Positions 7,752 to 14,603 of a stretch of 26,443 bases of DNA are shown here, in pieces (within the stretch, counting starts at the first letter, position 1; each line of letters begins with the position of its first letter). The notes under the pieces are model-generated. The model was given only the letters and a program-made list of their open reading frames with translations. It did no database searches and was not told the DNA's origin. Source of the DNA: JACJYE01 sp964432875 (GTDB lineage: Bacteria > Bacteroidota > Bacteroidia > Chitinophagales > Saprospiraceae); the NCBI GenBank assembly GCA_964432875.1, contig CAYSPJ010000072.1:1-26443 (forward strand). The letters are read 5' to 3'. The translations under genes and the position numbers were made by a program.

Positions 7752-8132
7752 CTACTCATCACTCACTACGCCCTCCTTCTCCCGTTCCTCCTCTAATTCG
7801 CGGAAATATTGTACCGCATGGCGGATCAGCACTTCTTCTTGCGCTTTTTCTCCCCTGATGGGTACAGGCTTCAACAGACGATAATGCGGCCAGCCGTCGG
7901 CATCCCGTCCGGCGAATTCGTAATAGCCCTCATAGTTCAGCAAGCGGCATACGGCGATGTGCATCAGGTCTTGTTTTTCCTCTTTGGTAAAAGAGCCCGG
8001 CCAGCGCCCCAGCTCCTGGATGCCGATCAGGAAAAGCACTGCGTTCAAATCGGGCAAATCCTCCCGCCCGAATGCGGCTTGCACCAGGTGGCGGACTCGC
8101 AGCCATTCAAATTCTAATTCCCACGTTTCCAT
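7752..8132 (-). CDS. Small conserved protein of unknown function
   Basis: I do not recognise the family. The protein is 126 residues from ATG 8132 (METWELEFEWLRVRHLVQAA). A TTG at 8147 would add five residues but lies about where transcription should begin, so ATG is preferred. It has no signal peptide, membrane helix or metal motif. It is mostly helical by composition, with an aromatic N-terminus, the stretch LNAVLFLIGIQELG, a central AVCRLLNYEGYYEF and a charged C-terminal helix (YFRELEEEREKEG). This looks like a cytoplasmic protein. It opens the operon with two cyclophilins and polyphosphate glucokinase, and has its own promoter (-7 element TATCTTTG at 8159-8152). Confidence 0.75.
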   Translation of the reverse strand: METWELEFEWLRVRHLVQAAFGREDLPDLNAVLFLIGIQELGRWPGSFTKEEKQDLMHIAVCRLLNYEGYYEFAGRDADGWPHYRLLKPVPIRGEKAQEEVLIRHAVQYFRELEEEREKEGVVSDE

Positions 8133-8151
8133 CGCTATTTTTTTCAAGCCG

Positions 8152-8182
8152 CAAAGATAACAGTATTTCTCGGATTTTTAAA
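8152..8182 (-). promoter_or_regulatory. Promoter of the small-protein / cyclophilin / glucokinase operon
   Basis: On the minus strand TTTA (8182-8179), 19 nt, TATCTTTG (8159-8152). The -7 element is perfect and the -33 element has one mismatch. Predicted start is near 8146, giving a leader of roughly 13 nt before ATG 8132. Confidence 0.6.
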
Positions 8183-8218
8183 TCGAGCTTTTGCTGCCCA
8201 AGCAGGGCGGCTTTGAAC

Positions 8219-9139
8219 TTACTGCCTGCCTCGCCTATTTCTCGGGTGGAACGCCAAGATCGCCTCCCGCAGGTAATCCATATCCAGATGAGTATAGATT
8301 TCGGTGGTGATGATCGACTCATGCCCCAGCATATCTTGTACCGCTTTCAGGTCGGCCCCGCCCTCGATGAGGTGGGTGGCGAAGGAATGGCGGAAAGTAT
8401 GTGGGCTCACGTTTTTGCCGATACCGGCTGCTGCCGCAAGTTCTTTGACGATATTGAAGATCATGACGCGGCTCAGCGCCCGGCCGCGTTGGTTCAGGAA
8501 GAGGATGTTTTCGTGGCCCTTCTTCACGTTCATCTGTTGCCGCCGCCCGCCTTTAAGGTACAGCTCGATATACTTAATGGCGTCATCGCCGATGGGCACG
8601 ATGCGCTCTTTATTGCCTTTGCCCACCACCTTTACGAAGCCGATGTCCAAATAGAGGTTGGATAATCCCAATTGGGTCAGCTCGCTCACGCGCAGGCCGC
8701 AGGCGTAGAGCACCTCCAGCATGGCGCGGTTGCGGGTGCCCTGAGGGTGGCTCAGGTCGATGGCGGCCAGCATGGCTTGAATCTCCTCATACGACAATAC
8801 TTCCGGTATCTTCCGGCTCAGGCGGGGCGCATCGATCAGCTCGGTAGGGTCGCTTTCCACGAGGTTTTCCAGCAGGAGGTATTTGTAAAAAGTCTTGAAT
8901 GCCGAGAGTAGGCGGGCTTGCGAGCGGGCGGCTAGCCCCAGTTCAGCCAACCATTGCAAAAACGCTTCCAGGTGGTGGGTTTCCAGTTCTCCGGGAGTGA
9001 GCGCGTAGCCCCCCATTTCCAGGAACTGTTGCAGCTTGCTCAGATCCGAAAGGTAGGCCTCGGCGGTATTGGCCGCCAGCGAGCGCTCTAACAATAAGTA
9101 TGCGTTGAAACCATGGATGTAGGGCTGCCAGCTTTTCAT
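8219..9139 (-). CDS. xerD: XerD-like tyrosine recombinase
   Basis: Site-specific recombinase that resolves chromosome dimers at dif with a partner Xer protein. The 306-residue protein has the N-terminal SAM-like core-binding domain (about 5-90) and the catalytic domain (about 110-295). All catalytic residues are visible: R150 in YACGLRVSELTQL, K174 in VVGKGNKERIVP, H247 and R250 in HTFRHSFATHLIEGG, H273 in LGHESIITTEIY and the nucleophile Y282. Length and motif spacing match housekeeping XerD rather than phage integrases, and no phage genes or attachment sites are nearby. In Bacteroidota it may also process other integrated elements. ATG 9139 lies 5 nt after a perfect -7 element, so a leaderless transcript is predicted. 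Confidence 0.92.
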   Translation of the reverse strand: MKSWQPYIHGFNAYLLLERSLAANTAEAYLSDLSKLQQFLEMGGYALTPGELETHHLEAFLQWLAELGLAARSQARLLSAFKTFYKYLLLENLVESDPTELIDAPRLSRKIPEVLSYEEIQAMLAAIDLSHPQGTRNRAMLEVLYACGLRVSELTQLGLSNLYLDIGFVKVVGKGNKERIVPIGDDAIKYIELYLKGGRRQQMNVKKGHENILFLNQRGRALSRVMIFNIVKELAAAAGIGKNVSPHTFRHSFATHLIEGGADLKAVQDMLGHESIITTEIYTHLDMDYLREAILAFHPRNRRGRQ

Positions 9140-9144
9140 GGAGG

Positions 9145-9175
9145 CAAAGATAGGGTTTTAATGCCCCTTGGCAAA
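9145..9175 (-). promoter_or_regulatory. Consensus Bacteroidota promoter of xerD
   Basis: On the minus strand TTTG (9175-9172), 19 nt, TATCTTTG (9152-9145): both boxes perfect and spacing in range. Only five bases (CCTCC) separate the -7 box from the xerD ATG, so the predicted transcription start falls on or next to the start codon. Confidence 0.75.
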
Positions 9176-9216
9176 GGTGCGCGGGGTTATTCACGGGCTA
9201 GCTCTTTTTTACTTGT

Positions 9217-9347
9217 CTTGTTCAAGCCTGGGGATTAAGGGGCTTTAGACCTGAACCGGGGACGTGGCAGTGCCACGAAGCCCGTTTGCGTAACAACCCC
9301 TAAGCAAAAGGTGGTCATCTCGGCGCGAAGGATAAAACCTGAACAAG
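9217..9347. other. Nested inverted repeats; candidate structured RNA or leader
   Basis: In the 308-nt spacer between xerD (-) and the amidase (+), complementary arms are nested: CTTGTTCA (9217-9224) with TGAACAAG (9340-9347); GGGG (9230-9233) with CCCC (9297-9300); GGGCTT (9240-9245) with AAGCCC (9278-9283); and an inner hairpin CGTGGCA-G-TGCCACG (9263-9277). CCTGAAC occurs twice (9250-9256 and 9338-9344). No coding frame or T-run is evident. This could be an RNA or part of the amidase leader. Which strand is made is not known. Confidence 0.35.
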
Positions 9348-9447
9348 CTCTTTAAGAGGTATCAGAAAGCTTACCGCACCCTGGAGTACTAGGTGCGTGC
9401 CTCGCCAACTCGCAAAATTTTCCTACCTTGCCGTCAAAAACCGAAAT

Positions 9448-11016
9448 ATGCGACTCAAAAATTTGCTTCTCGCGCTATTATTTACAGCTATCAGCATACC
9501 TGCTTTTTCCCAACCCAGCCGGGCCGTGCTTGAATTTTTCCCCGAGCCGGGCCGGGCAACCTGGCAGCCTGAAGTAATAGCCGTACCACTGGAAAGTGCC
9601 GCACCCTTTCTCGCTTTCTCCCTGGCTTGGGAGGGGGAAGCCGGCCATTGGCAGGCCCGCTTTTCTGCTGATGGGCAGGATTGGGGCCCCTGGCAAGCTT
9701 TGCATCCTGATGCCCATGCCGAGCAGCGCCCACAGCGGCGCATCAGCGAGCTGTTCTATGCGGAAGCTAATAGCCGTTATGTGGAATTGAAAAGCGAAAT
9801 GCCCGTAAGCCGGGTTGAAGCTCATTTTTATAATCCCGGCCGCACCGAAGATTTGCACGGCGAGCAACCTTCGCCAATTGAACTGCGCGACCCACAGGTT
9901 TGCCCCTGCCCACAGCCGGCTTTCCAAAACCGCAACGACTGGTGCCCCGCCGGCAATTGCCCGCCCAACTCCAATCCGACCAATACCAACGTCACCCATC
10001 TGATTGTCCATCACTCGGCCGGCACTAACGCGGCTAACGACTGGGCGGCCATCGTGCGCGCCATCTGGGATTTTCACGTCAATGTGAACGGCTGGGCCGA
10101 TATCGGCTACAACTGGCTGATCGACCCCAATGGCGTACTTTATGAAGGCAGGGGCGACAACCGCTTGGGGGCTCACTTCTGTGGCACCAACGGCGGCACG
10201 ATGGGTGCCTGTGTTCTGGGCGATTTCACCAGCATCATCCCCCAATATGATGCGCTGAGCATGCTGGTGGAGCTGCTAGCTTGGAAAGCATGCGATATTG
10301 GGGTTGACCCCTTGGGGGCAGCCTTCCACGCCTCCTCCGGCCTGACACTGAACCGCATTTCCGGCCATCGCGATGGCTGCGCTACCCAGTGCCCGGGCAA
10401 TTCCTTTTACCCGCTCCTGCCTGGCATCCGCCTGAGCGTGGCAGATTATACCGCCACCTCTTGCGCAGCTATAGGCCCTCCCGCCAGCCTGAAAGCTACG
10501 GCCGTGAGCGAAACCCAAATCAACCTGGAATGGGAAGACCGTTCGGACAACGAAACGGCCTTCTTAATTGAGCGCGCGCCGGCCCTCAATGGCCCTTATG
10601 CTCAAATCGCCAGTGTGGCTGCTGATATCAATACCTACGAAGACATGGGCTTAAGCCCGCAGACCGGCTACTACTACCAAATCCGCGCCGTCAACGAACA
10701 GGATACTTCCCTGTATAGCAACCGCGCTTTTGCTTTTACGACGCTGACCAGTACGGGCGAGGTTTTTGCTGGCCGCGAGCTCAAGCTCTTCCCCAATCCC
10801 GCCCGCGATTACCTTTCTTTATCCCTTGATTCGCCATTGAGCCAGGAGGCTCAGCTGCGGTTATTTAATGCTGCTGCCCAGCTGGTCTGGGAAGGTAGGT
10901 TGGAGAACGGGCAGACGGCGATGCAAATCCCGCTGCGTGGCCTGCCCGCAGGCTTATACGCCTTAAAGCTGACCAGCGGTGCAGCGGCGGCCTCTTTCAG
11001 GCTAGTGAAGGAGTGA
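9448..11016 (+). CDS. Secreted N-acetylmuramoyl-L-alanine amidase with Fn3 and T9SS sorting domains
   Basis: Zinc amidase that splits the bond between muramic acid and the stem peptide of peptidoglycan. The 522-residue precursor has a signal peptide (MRLKNLLLALLFTAISIPAFS), an N-terminal beta-rich part (about 25-150), an Amidase_2/PGRP domain (about 180-345), a fibronectin III domain (about 355-445) and a type IX secretion tag (about 452-522; KLFPNPARDYLSLS, then GLPAGLYALKL). Zinc ligands are H188 in IVHHSAG and the His and last Cys of SGHRDGCATQCPG; GYNWLIDPNGVLYEGRG is the PGRP signature. Cysteines in the linker and domain suggest disulfides. ATG 9448 is chosen over a GTG at 9397 because it begins the signal peptide. 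A T9SS tag means outer-surface attachment or release, so foreign cell walls are a possible target (inference). Confidence 0.92.
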   Translation: MRLKNLLLALLFTAISIPAFSQPSRAVLEFFPEPGRATWQPEVIAVPLESAAPFLAFSLAWEGEAGHWQARFSADGQDWGPWQALHPDAHAEQRPQRRISELFYAEANSRYVELKSEMPVSRVEAHFYNPGRTEDLHGEQPSPIELRDPQVCPCPQPAFQNRNDWCPAGNCPPNSNPTNTNVTHLIVHHSAGTNAANDWAAIVRAIWDFHVNVNGWADIGYNWLIDPNGVLYEGRGDNRLGAHFCGTNGGTMGACVLGDFTSIIPQYDALSMLVELLAWKACDIGVDPLGAAFHASSGLTLNRISGHRDGCATQCPGNSFYPLLPGIRLSVADYTATSCAAIGPPASLKATAVSETQINLEWEDRSDNETAFLIERAPALNGPYAQIASVAADINTYEDMGLSPQTGYYYQIRAVNEQDTSLYSNRAFAFTTLTSTGEVFAGRELKLFPNPARDYLSLSLDSPLSQEAQLRLFNAAAQLVWEGRLENGQTAMQIPLRGLPAGLYALKLTSGAAAASFRLVKE

Positions 11017-11341
11017 TAGCGCAAGGCCGGGATGGCTGGATGTAAGGCTCGGGAATGCTAGGGCAAGGCCTGGGGATAGCATGGCAGAAAGGGAGGGATT
11101 ACGCTTTTTCTAAACATATCTTTCCCTACCCAGGCAACTTTTTGCCGTCATTTTGCACCAGATATTAGTGTTTGGAATAGGCTTGTTGCTGATGGGCAGC
11201 GCGGTGTGGGCAATCCATTTTAGCCCGCGATGATACCCTTGGTGACAAGCCTGATAATGAGCCCCAAATCCAGCGCTGTCCAGGGCGTTTTTTGGGGCAT
11301 GGTTGAACAACATCCTATTGCTGAAGATACAAGGTGCGGCG
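11017..11341. other. Non-coding spacer before the sigma-factor gene
   Basis: 325 nt with no credible gene. It begins with three imperfect tandem copies of a roughly 21-nt unit (11021-11082), followed by unremarkable sequence. The promoter of the sigma-factor gene is not clear: the best pair, TTTG (11291-11294) and TATTGCTG (11316-11323), has the right spacing (21 nt) but a poor -7 box. ECF operons are often read by their own sigma, so a non-consensus site would not be surprising. Confidence 0.5.
11021..11082 (+). repeat. Three imperfect ~21-nt tandem copies
   Basis: Copies start at 11021 (gcaaggccgggatggctgga), 11042 (gtaaggctcgggaatgctag) and 11062 (ggcaaggcctggggatagca). They share the pattern (c/t)aaggc...ggga(t)...gct. 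They lie directly after the amidase stop. Function is unknown. Confidence 0.45.
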
Positions 11342-11878
11342 ATGCCAGAACATGAACTCATCGAAGGCTGCCTAAAGGGTAATCCACAAGCCCAGCGGGA
11401 ACTATATGAGCAGTACCAAGTGCCGCTGTTTCGCCTGTGCCTGCGCTACGGTAGCAGCCGGGAAGAAGCGGAGGACATGCTGCAGGACGGTTTCCTCAAG
11501 GTGTTTTCCGATCTGGGGCAGTACCGCGGCGAAGGGGCGCTTGGAGGCTGGATCAGGAGGGTCGTGCTCAATGTAGTACTCCAACACTTGCGGCGGCAAA
11601 AGCATTTGCCGGTCACGACCGAGATCGAAGCAGTGGTGGATCTGGCAGATGACAGCGCCGAGCAGTTGTTCAGCCAGCTACGGGCTAAAGCCTTGGTGGC
11701 GCTGATACAACAACTGCCGCCGGGTTACCGTACGGTTTTCAACCTTTACGTAATTGAAGGATACGCCCACCAGGAAATTGCAGAAATGCTGGGGATTTCA
11801 GAAAACACGTCGAAATCGCAATTGTCCAAAGCCAAGGCGATGCTGCGCCGGGTGCTGGAAAAGACGATGGCAAGCTAA
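11342..11878 (+). CDS. ECF-type RNA polymerase sigma factor
   Basis: Extracytoplasmic-function sigma factor directing RNA polymerase to a small regulon. The 178-residue protein has sigma region 2 (about 4-80, with LYEQYQVPLFRLCLRYGSSR, EEAEDMLQDGFLKVF and GALGGWIRRVVLNVVLQHLR) and region 4 (about 118-172, with LPPGYRTVFNLYVIEGYAHQ and EIAEMLGISENTSKSQLSKA, the -35-binding helix-turn-helix). The two regions are joined by an acidic linker; no region 1 or 3 is present. ATG 11342 opens directly into region 2; a TTG 39 nt upstream only adds unrelated residues. It is followed after 8 nt by the membrane-anchored barrel protein, the usual position for its anti-sigma factor, and the two are surely co-transcribed. 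Confidence 0.93.
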   Translation: MPEHELIEGCLKGNPQAQRELYEQYQVPLFRLCLRYGSSREEAEDMLQDGFLKVFSDLGQYRGEGALGGWIRRVVLNVVLQHLRRQKHLPVTTEIEAVVDLADDSAEQLFSQLRAKALVALIQQLPPGYRTVFNLYVIEGYAHQEIAEMLGISENTSKSQLSKAKAMLRRVLEKTMAS

Positions 11879-11886
11879 ATAACGAG

Positions 11887-13547
11887 ATGGAACAGAAAAA
11901 GCGCCAAGATGATATGGAGGAGTTCTTCCGCAAAGCCTTTGATGAACTAGGCGATGCGCCCTCAGACGATGGGTGGGACANNNNNNNNNNNNNNNNNNNN
12001 NNNNNNNNNNNNNNNNNNNNNNNNNNNNNNNNNNNNNNNNNNNNNNNNNNNNNNNNNNNNNNNNNNNNNNNNNNNNNNNNTTCCGCAAAGCCTTTGATGA
12101 ACTAGGCGATGCGCCCTCAGACGATGGGTGGGACAGGCCTTCGCCAGGGGTATGGGCTGGTATCCAGGCTGGGCTTCCAGTTGCCCCGGCTAAGCGCTTG
12201 GGATGGAGCTGGCTGTGGGGCATGCTACTGCTTTTACTGTTGCTGCCGCTAGGCCTGCTCTACTGGCAAAACCGGGGCTTGGAACAACGGCTGAAAGCGC
12301 AGGAGGGGGTCTTGCAGCAGATGCAAGCTAGCCTGGATTCGCTGCTGATGCAGCGGATCAACCCCTCTCCCCAGGCGCACCTTCGGCCCTTAAAAGAGGG
12401 GCTTGGCTCGCATGCCTCCTTGCCTGAGGGGATCCAGGAATCAGCCCAGGTGCCTCTCCAGCCTTTGAAAGGGGGGCTTGGCTCACATGCCTCCTTGCCT
12501 GAGGGGATCCAGGAATCAGCCCAGATGCCCCTCCAGCCTTTGAAAGGGGGGCTTGGCTCGCAAGCCTCCTTGCCCGGTCAGGAAATCCAGGAATCAGCCC
12601 AGGTGAACCATCCGCCCTTGAAAGAGGAGTTTAGCTCGCTTGAGATATTGCCTGCCCAGCGGGTCAGCTCGTTGGCCCACCTGCCTATGAATACCTTAGC
12701 CTATCGACAAATCACCGCGCTGCAAGCAGGGCCAGCCTTATCGCTTGAACCACTTCAGGACGTAAGGGCAGCAGCCAAGCCGGCTTTTTATCTGGGGGGC
12801 TATACCGCCTACAACCATACCTCAAGGGTGGTAGGCCATAAACCCAACCAGCCTGGCCGGGCGTTGTTCGAGGTGCAGGAAAATGGACAGGGCAGCCTGG
12901 AGTGGGGCTTGCGCGTTGGCCTGCAACTCTCGCCCCGTTGGGCGGTGGAGAGTGGCTTGAGCGCTTTCAGCATCCGGCAGGAGTCGCGCCAGGCTTTCCG
13001 CGTGCGCTATGATCCCGGCAGGGAGCGGCCCGTGGGCAGTGGGCAACTGGAAGCGACTTATGCCCTGGCGATCCCTTCTGCCTACGGCACATCCGAACTG
13101 GATGTCGATCTGCGGCGGGCAGCTTCTCAGCCCTTATTGCCGGGGGCCTATCTGGCACTAGAAGTACACGCCCAGCAACGCCTGCGCTTTGTGAGCATCC
13201 CGCTGACGCTGCATTATCATCTCTTGAACCGCCGTTTCCAGCTCGGGCTCAAAGGTGGGTTGGCGCTCAGTTTCCTGCAATCTACCTCTTTGCAGACCAG
13301 CGTACAGTCCCGGCGAGCTGGGCTAATGGTGCCGGATGCACGCGTGCGCGAGCGTTTTGCCGAAGTACGCTCGGCTAACCTGGATTATCTGCTGGGCTTG
13401 AGCGCGCATTACCGCCTTACCCCCAGCTTATCGCTGGTGCTGGAGCCGACCTACCGGAAAAACCTGCAACCCTTGACGGAGAGCCCCAACTTTTCCTCTA
13501 GTGCTTTTGCTTGGGGCTTGCAAGCAGGAGTGAATTATCGGTTTTGA
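11887..13547 (+). CDS. Probable two-membrane anti-sigma / outer-membrane beta-barrel protein (split by assembly gap)
   Basis: Likely partner of the preceding sigma factor. As given, the gene is broken by 100 N. The 55 bases before the gap are repeated exactly after it, and merging them keeps frame and gives about 501 residues. Layout after merging: short cytoplasmic head (1-52; EEFFRKAFDELGDAPSDDGW, then PSPGVWAGI), one membrane helix (about 54-76), a short coiled coil (about 79-105), a periplasmic linker with 25-residue repeats (113 to about 212), and a beta-barrel (about 245-501) ending in NYRF, a typical outer-membrane C-terminus. No signal peptide is present; the helix acts as anchor with the N-terminus inside. 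This matches dual membrane-spanning anti-sigma factors described in Bacteroides. Anti-sigma activity is inferred from position and architecture. An apparent ATG at 11973 is an artefact at the gap. Confidence 0.8.
11926..11980 (+). repeat. 55-nt copy left of the gap
   Basis: Identical over 55 bases to 12081-12135. The length equals a common assembler k-mer, so it is read as the same locus present at two contig ends, not as a biological duplication. Confidence 0.9.
11981..12080. other. Assembly gap of 100 N
   Basis: Exactly 100 unknown bases, the conventional placeholder for a gap of unknown size. It is flanked by identical 55-nt sequences, which suggests the two contigs overlap and no sequence is missing. 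Confidence 0.97.
12081..12135 (+). repeat. 55-nt copy right of the gap
   Basis: Second copy of 11926-11980. Removing one copy and the Ns joins codon to codon (both copies start on a codon boundary). Confidence 0.9.
12378..12605 (+). repeat. In-frame tandem repeat, 25-26 residues per unit, three copies plus a decayed fourth
   Basis: Units at 12378-12452 (75 nt), 12453-12527 (75 nt) and 12528-12605 (78 nt, one extra codon) encode a linker of the type PLQPLKGGLGSHASLPEG followed by IQESAQ. A degenerate fourth copy (PPLKEEFSSLEILP) runs to about 12683. Copies 1-2 are nearly identical at DNA level, indicating recent expansion. Each unit holds a hairpin-like core CCTTTGAAAGG with flanking GCC/GGC. 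Confidence 0.88.
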
Positions 13548-13643
13548 AAAAATAAGCCCGCCAGGCAACTCTGCAGGCCGCTTTTGCACCAAGAGAAGTA
13601 TAAATATGATTATTTAACCAGACCTTTAAAATCGCGACACCTT

Positions 13644-14399
13644 ATGAAAAAATTAAGTTTCATCATCCTGGCAAGCCTCACCCTGGCCCTGGCTGCCTGT
13701 GAGAAGAACGACAATAATGAGCTGAGTGAGGATTTGCTGATTGCCGAAATCGCCACCTCTGCCGAGCGGGTGATGGTTGAACCGGCCGAGCTTCCTCAAA
13801 CCATCCGCGCTTATGTGGAGGACGTCCATTTTGATACCTACATCGAAATGGCCTATATGGTGCCCAGCCGCGGCTATGAGCTCAATATGGGCTCGGGCGA
13901 TAACCTGTTTTTCGACCGCAATGGCACCCCCCTCCGCTTCCGGGGCCCGAACGATGGGCGCTTTGGCCCTAATGGCCCCCATGGGCCTTGCCAGTTCTCG
14001 GATTTTGGCGTAGTCGTCTCTATTGACCGCCTGCCAGAACCGATCAGGGATTACCTCAATGAAAACTATCCCGATCATGAAATCGCTCGTGCCAAGAGGC
14101 GTGCCGGCAATATTGTCGTGATGCTCAGGGGGCCGGTTTTGCTGCTTTTTGATGCGCAGGGCAATTTTGTAGAAGAGCTCACGCCCCTGCATTCCTGCCA
14201 CCGCCCCTGCCGCAATCTGACGGATACGGGCGATCTGCCCATCGTTATCGGCAATTATATTGACGACAACTACCCCGAGGCCCAAGTGCGCCAGGCTTGT
14301 GCCCGTAGCGGTATCATCGTAGTGTTTATGATTGGTGAAAATGGCCGCATCATCCTCGGGTTTGATATCCAGGGCAACTTCCTTTTCGTGCGGGAATAA
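13644..14399 (+). CDS. Lipoprotein with three PepSY-like repeats
   Basis: Exported lipoprotein of 251 residues. The signal KKLSFIILASLTLALAAC puts the lipid on Cys19, followed by an acidic, Asn-rich spacer. Two units clearly match PepSY-like modules: LPEPIRDYLNENYPDHEIAR followed by a strand pair ending FDAQGNFVEEL, and LPIVIGNYIDDNYPEAQVRQ ending FDIQGNFLF. An earlier, more diverged unit begins LPQTIRAYVEDVHFDTYIEM and ends FFDRNGTPLRF. Such modules are thought to bind protein ligands or inhibit proteases, but no activity can be assigned. ATG 13644 is chosen because it starts the signal peptide. It follows the barrel gene by 96 nt on the same strand and ends before a strong terminator, so it may belong to the sigma regulon or operon. 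Confidence 0.82.
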   Translation: MKKLSFIILASLTLALAACEKNDNNELSEDLLIAEIATSAERVMVEPAELPQTIRAYVEDVHFDTYIEMAYMVPSRGYELNMGSGDNLFFDRNGTPLRFRGPNDGRFGPNGPHGPCQFSDFGVVVSIDRLPEPIRDYLNENYPDHEIARAKRRAGNIVVMLRGPVLLLFDAQGNFVEELTPLHSCHRPCRNLTDTGDLPIVIGNYIDDNYPEAQVRQACARSGIIVVFMIGENGRIILGFDIQGNFLFVRE

Positions 14400-14480
14400 T
14401 TTAGAAACTGGGTAAGCCGACGGCAGTAAGAGCGTACTGCCGAATCGCTCGAGCCCGATGCCTACAGTGCTCAACAATGG

Positions 14481-14516
14481 AAATGGGGCTTTTTTCACCA
14501 GAAAGCCCCATTTTTG
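14481..14516 (+). terminator. Rho-independent terminator after the PepSY-like lipoprotein
   Basis: Perfect 12-bp stem AAATGGGGCTTT (14481-14492) and AAAGCCCCATTT (14502-14513), 9-nt loop, then more T. The A-rich left arm could also allow use from the other strand. Confidence 0.88.
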
Positions 14517-14603
14517 TTGCATATTTCAGTAGAAAGCTTGATATTTGGCTTTACGCTCCATCAAAGTCGAGTTTTAGTTTTCATAGCTTTATATTTTATG
14601 GTG

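Noticed and set aside
8219..9139. XerD as a phage or transposon integrase
   Set aside because: Length, motif spacing and lack of nearby mobile genes or attachment repeats fit the housekeeping recombinase.
1211..9406. Shared GTGCCTCGCC before pnuC (1211-1220) and before the amidase (9397-9406)
   Set aside because: Ten bases shared in 26 kb can arise by chance, and the distance to the putative -7 boxes differs (about 18 versus 27 nt).
9478..10245. Minus-strand open frame of 255 codons opposite the amidase
   Set aside because: It covers the signal peptide and zinc site of a well-supported gene. Long antisense frames are expected in GC-rich coding DNA.
11926..12135. True 55-nt direct duplication in the anti-sigma candidate
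   Set aside because: An exact duplicate touching both sides of a 100-N placeholder is far better explained by overlapping contig ends.
12378..12605. CRISPR-like array
   Set aside because: The copies are adjacent with no spacers and keep one reading frame inside a gene.
13653..14522. Long minus-strand open frame opposite the PepSY-like lipoprotein
   Set aside because: It is the antisense shadow of a gene with a clear lipoprotein signal and repeats, and it runs through the terminator hairpin.
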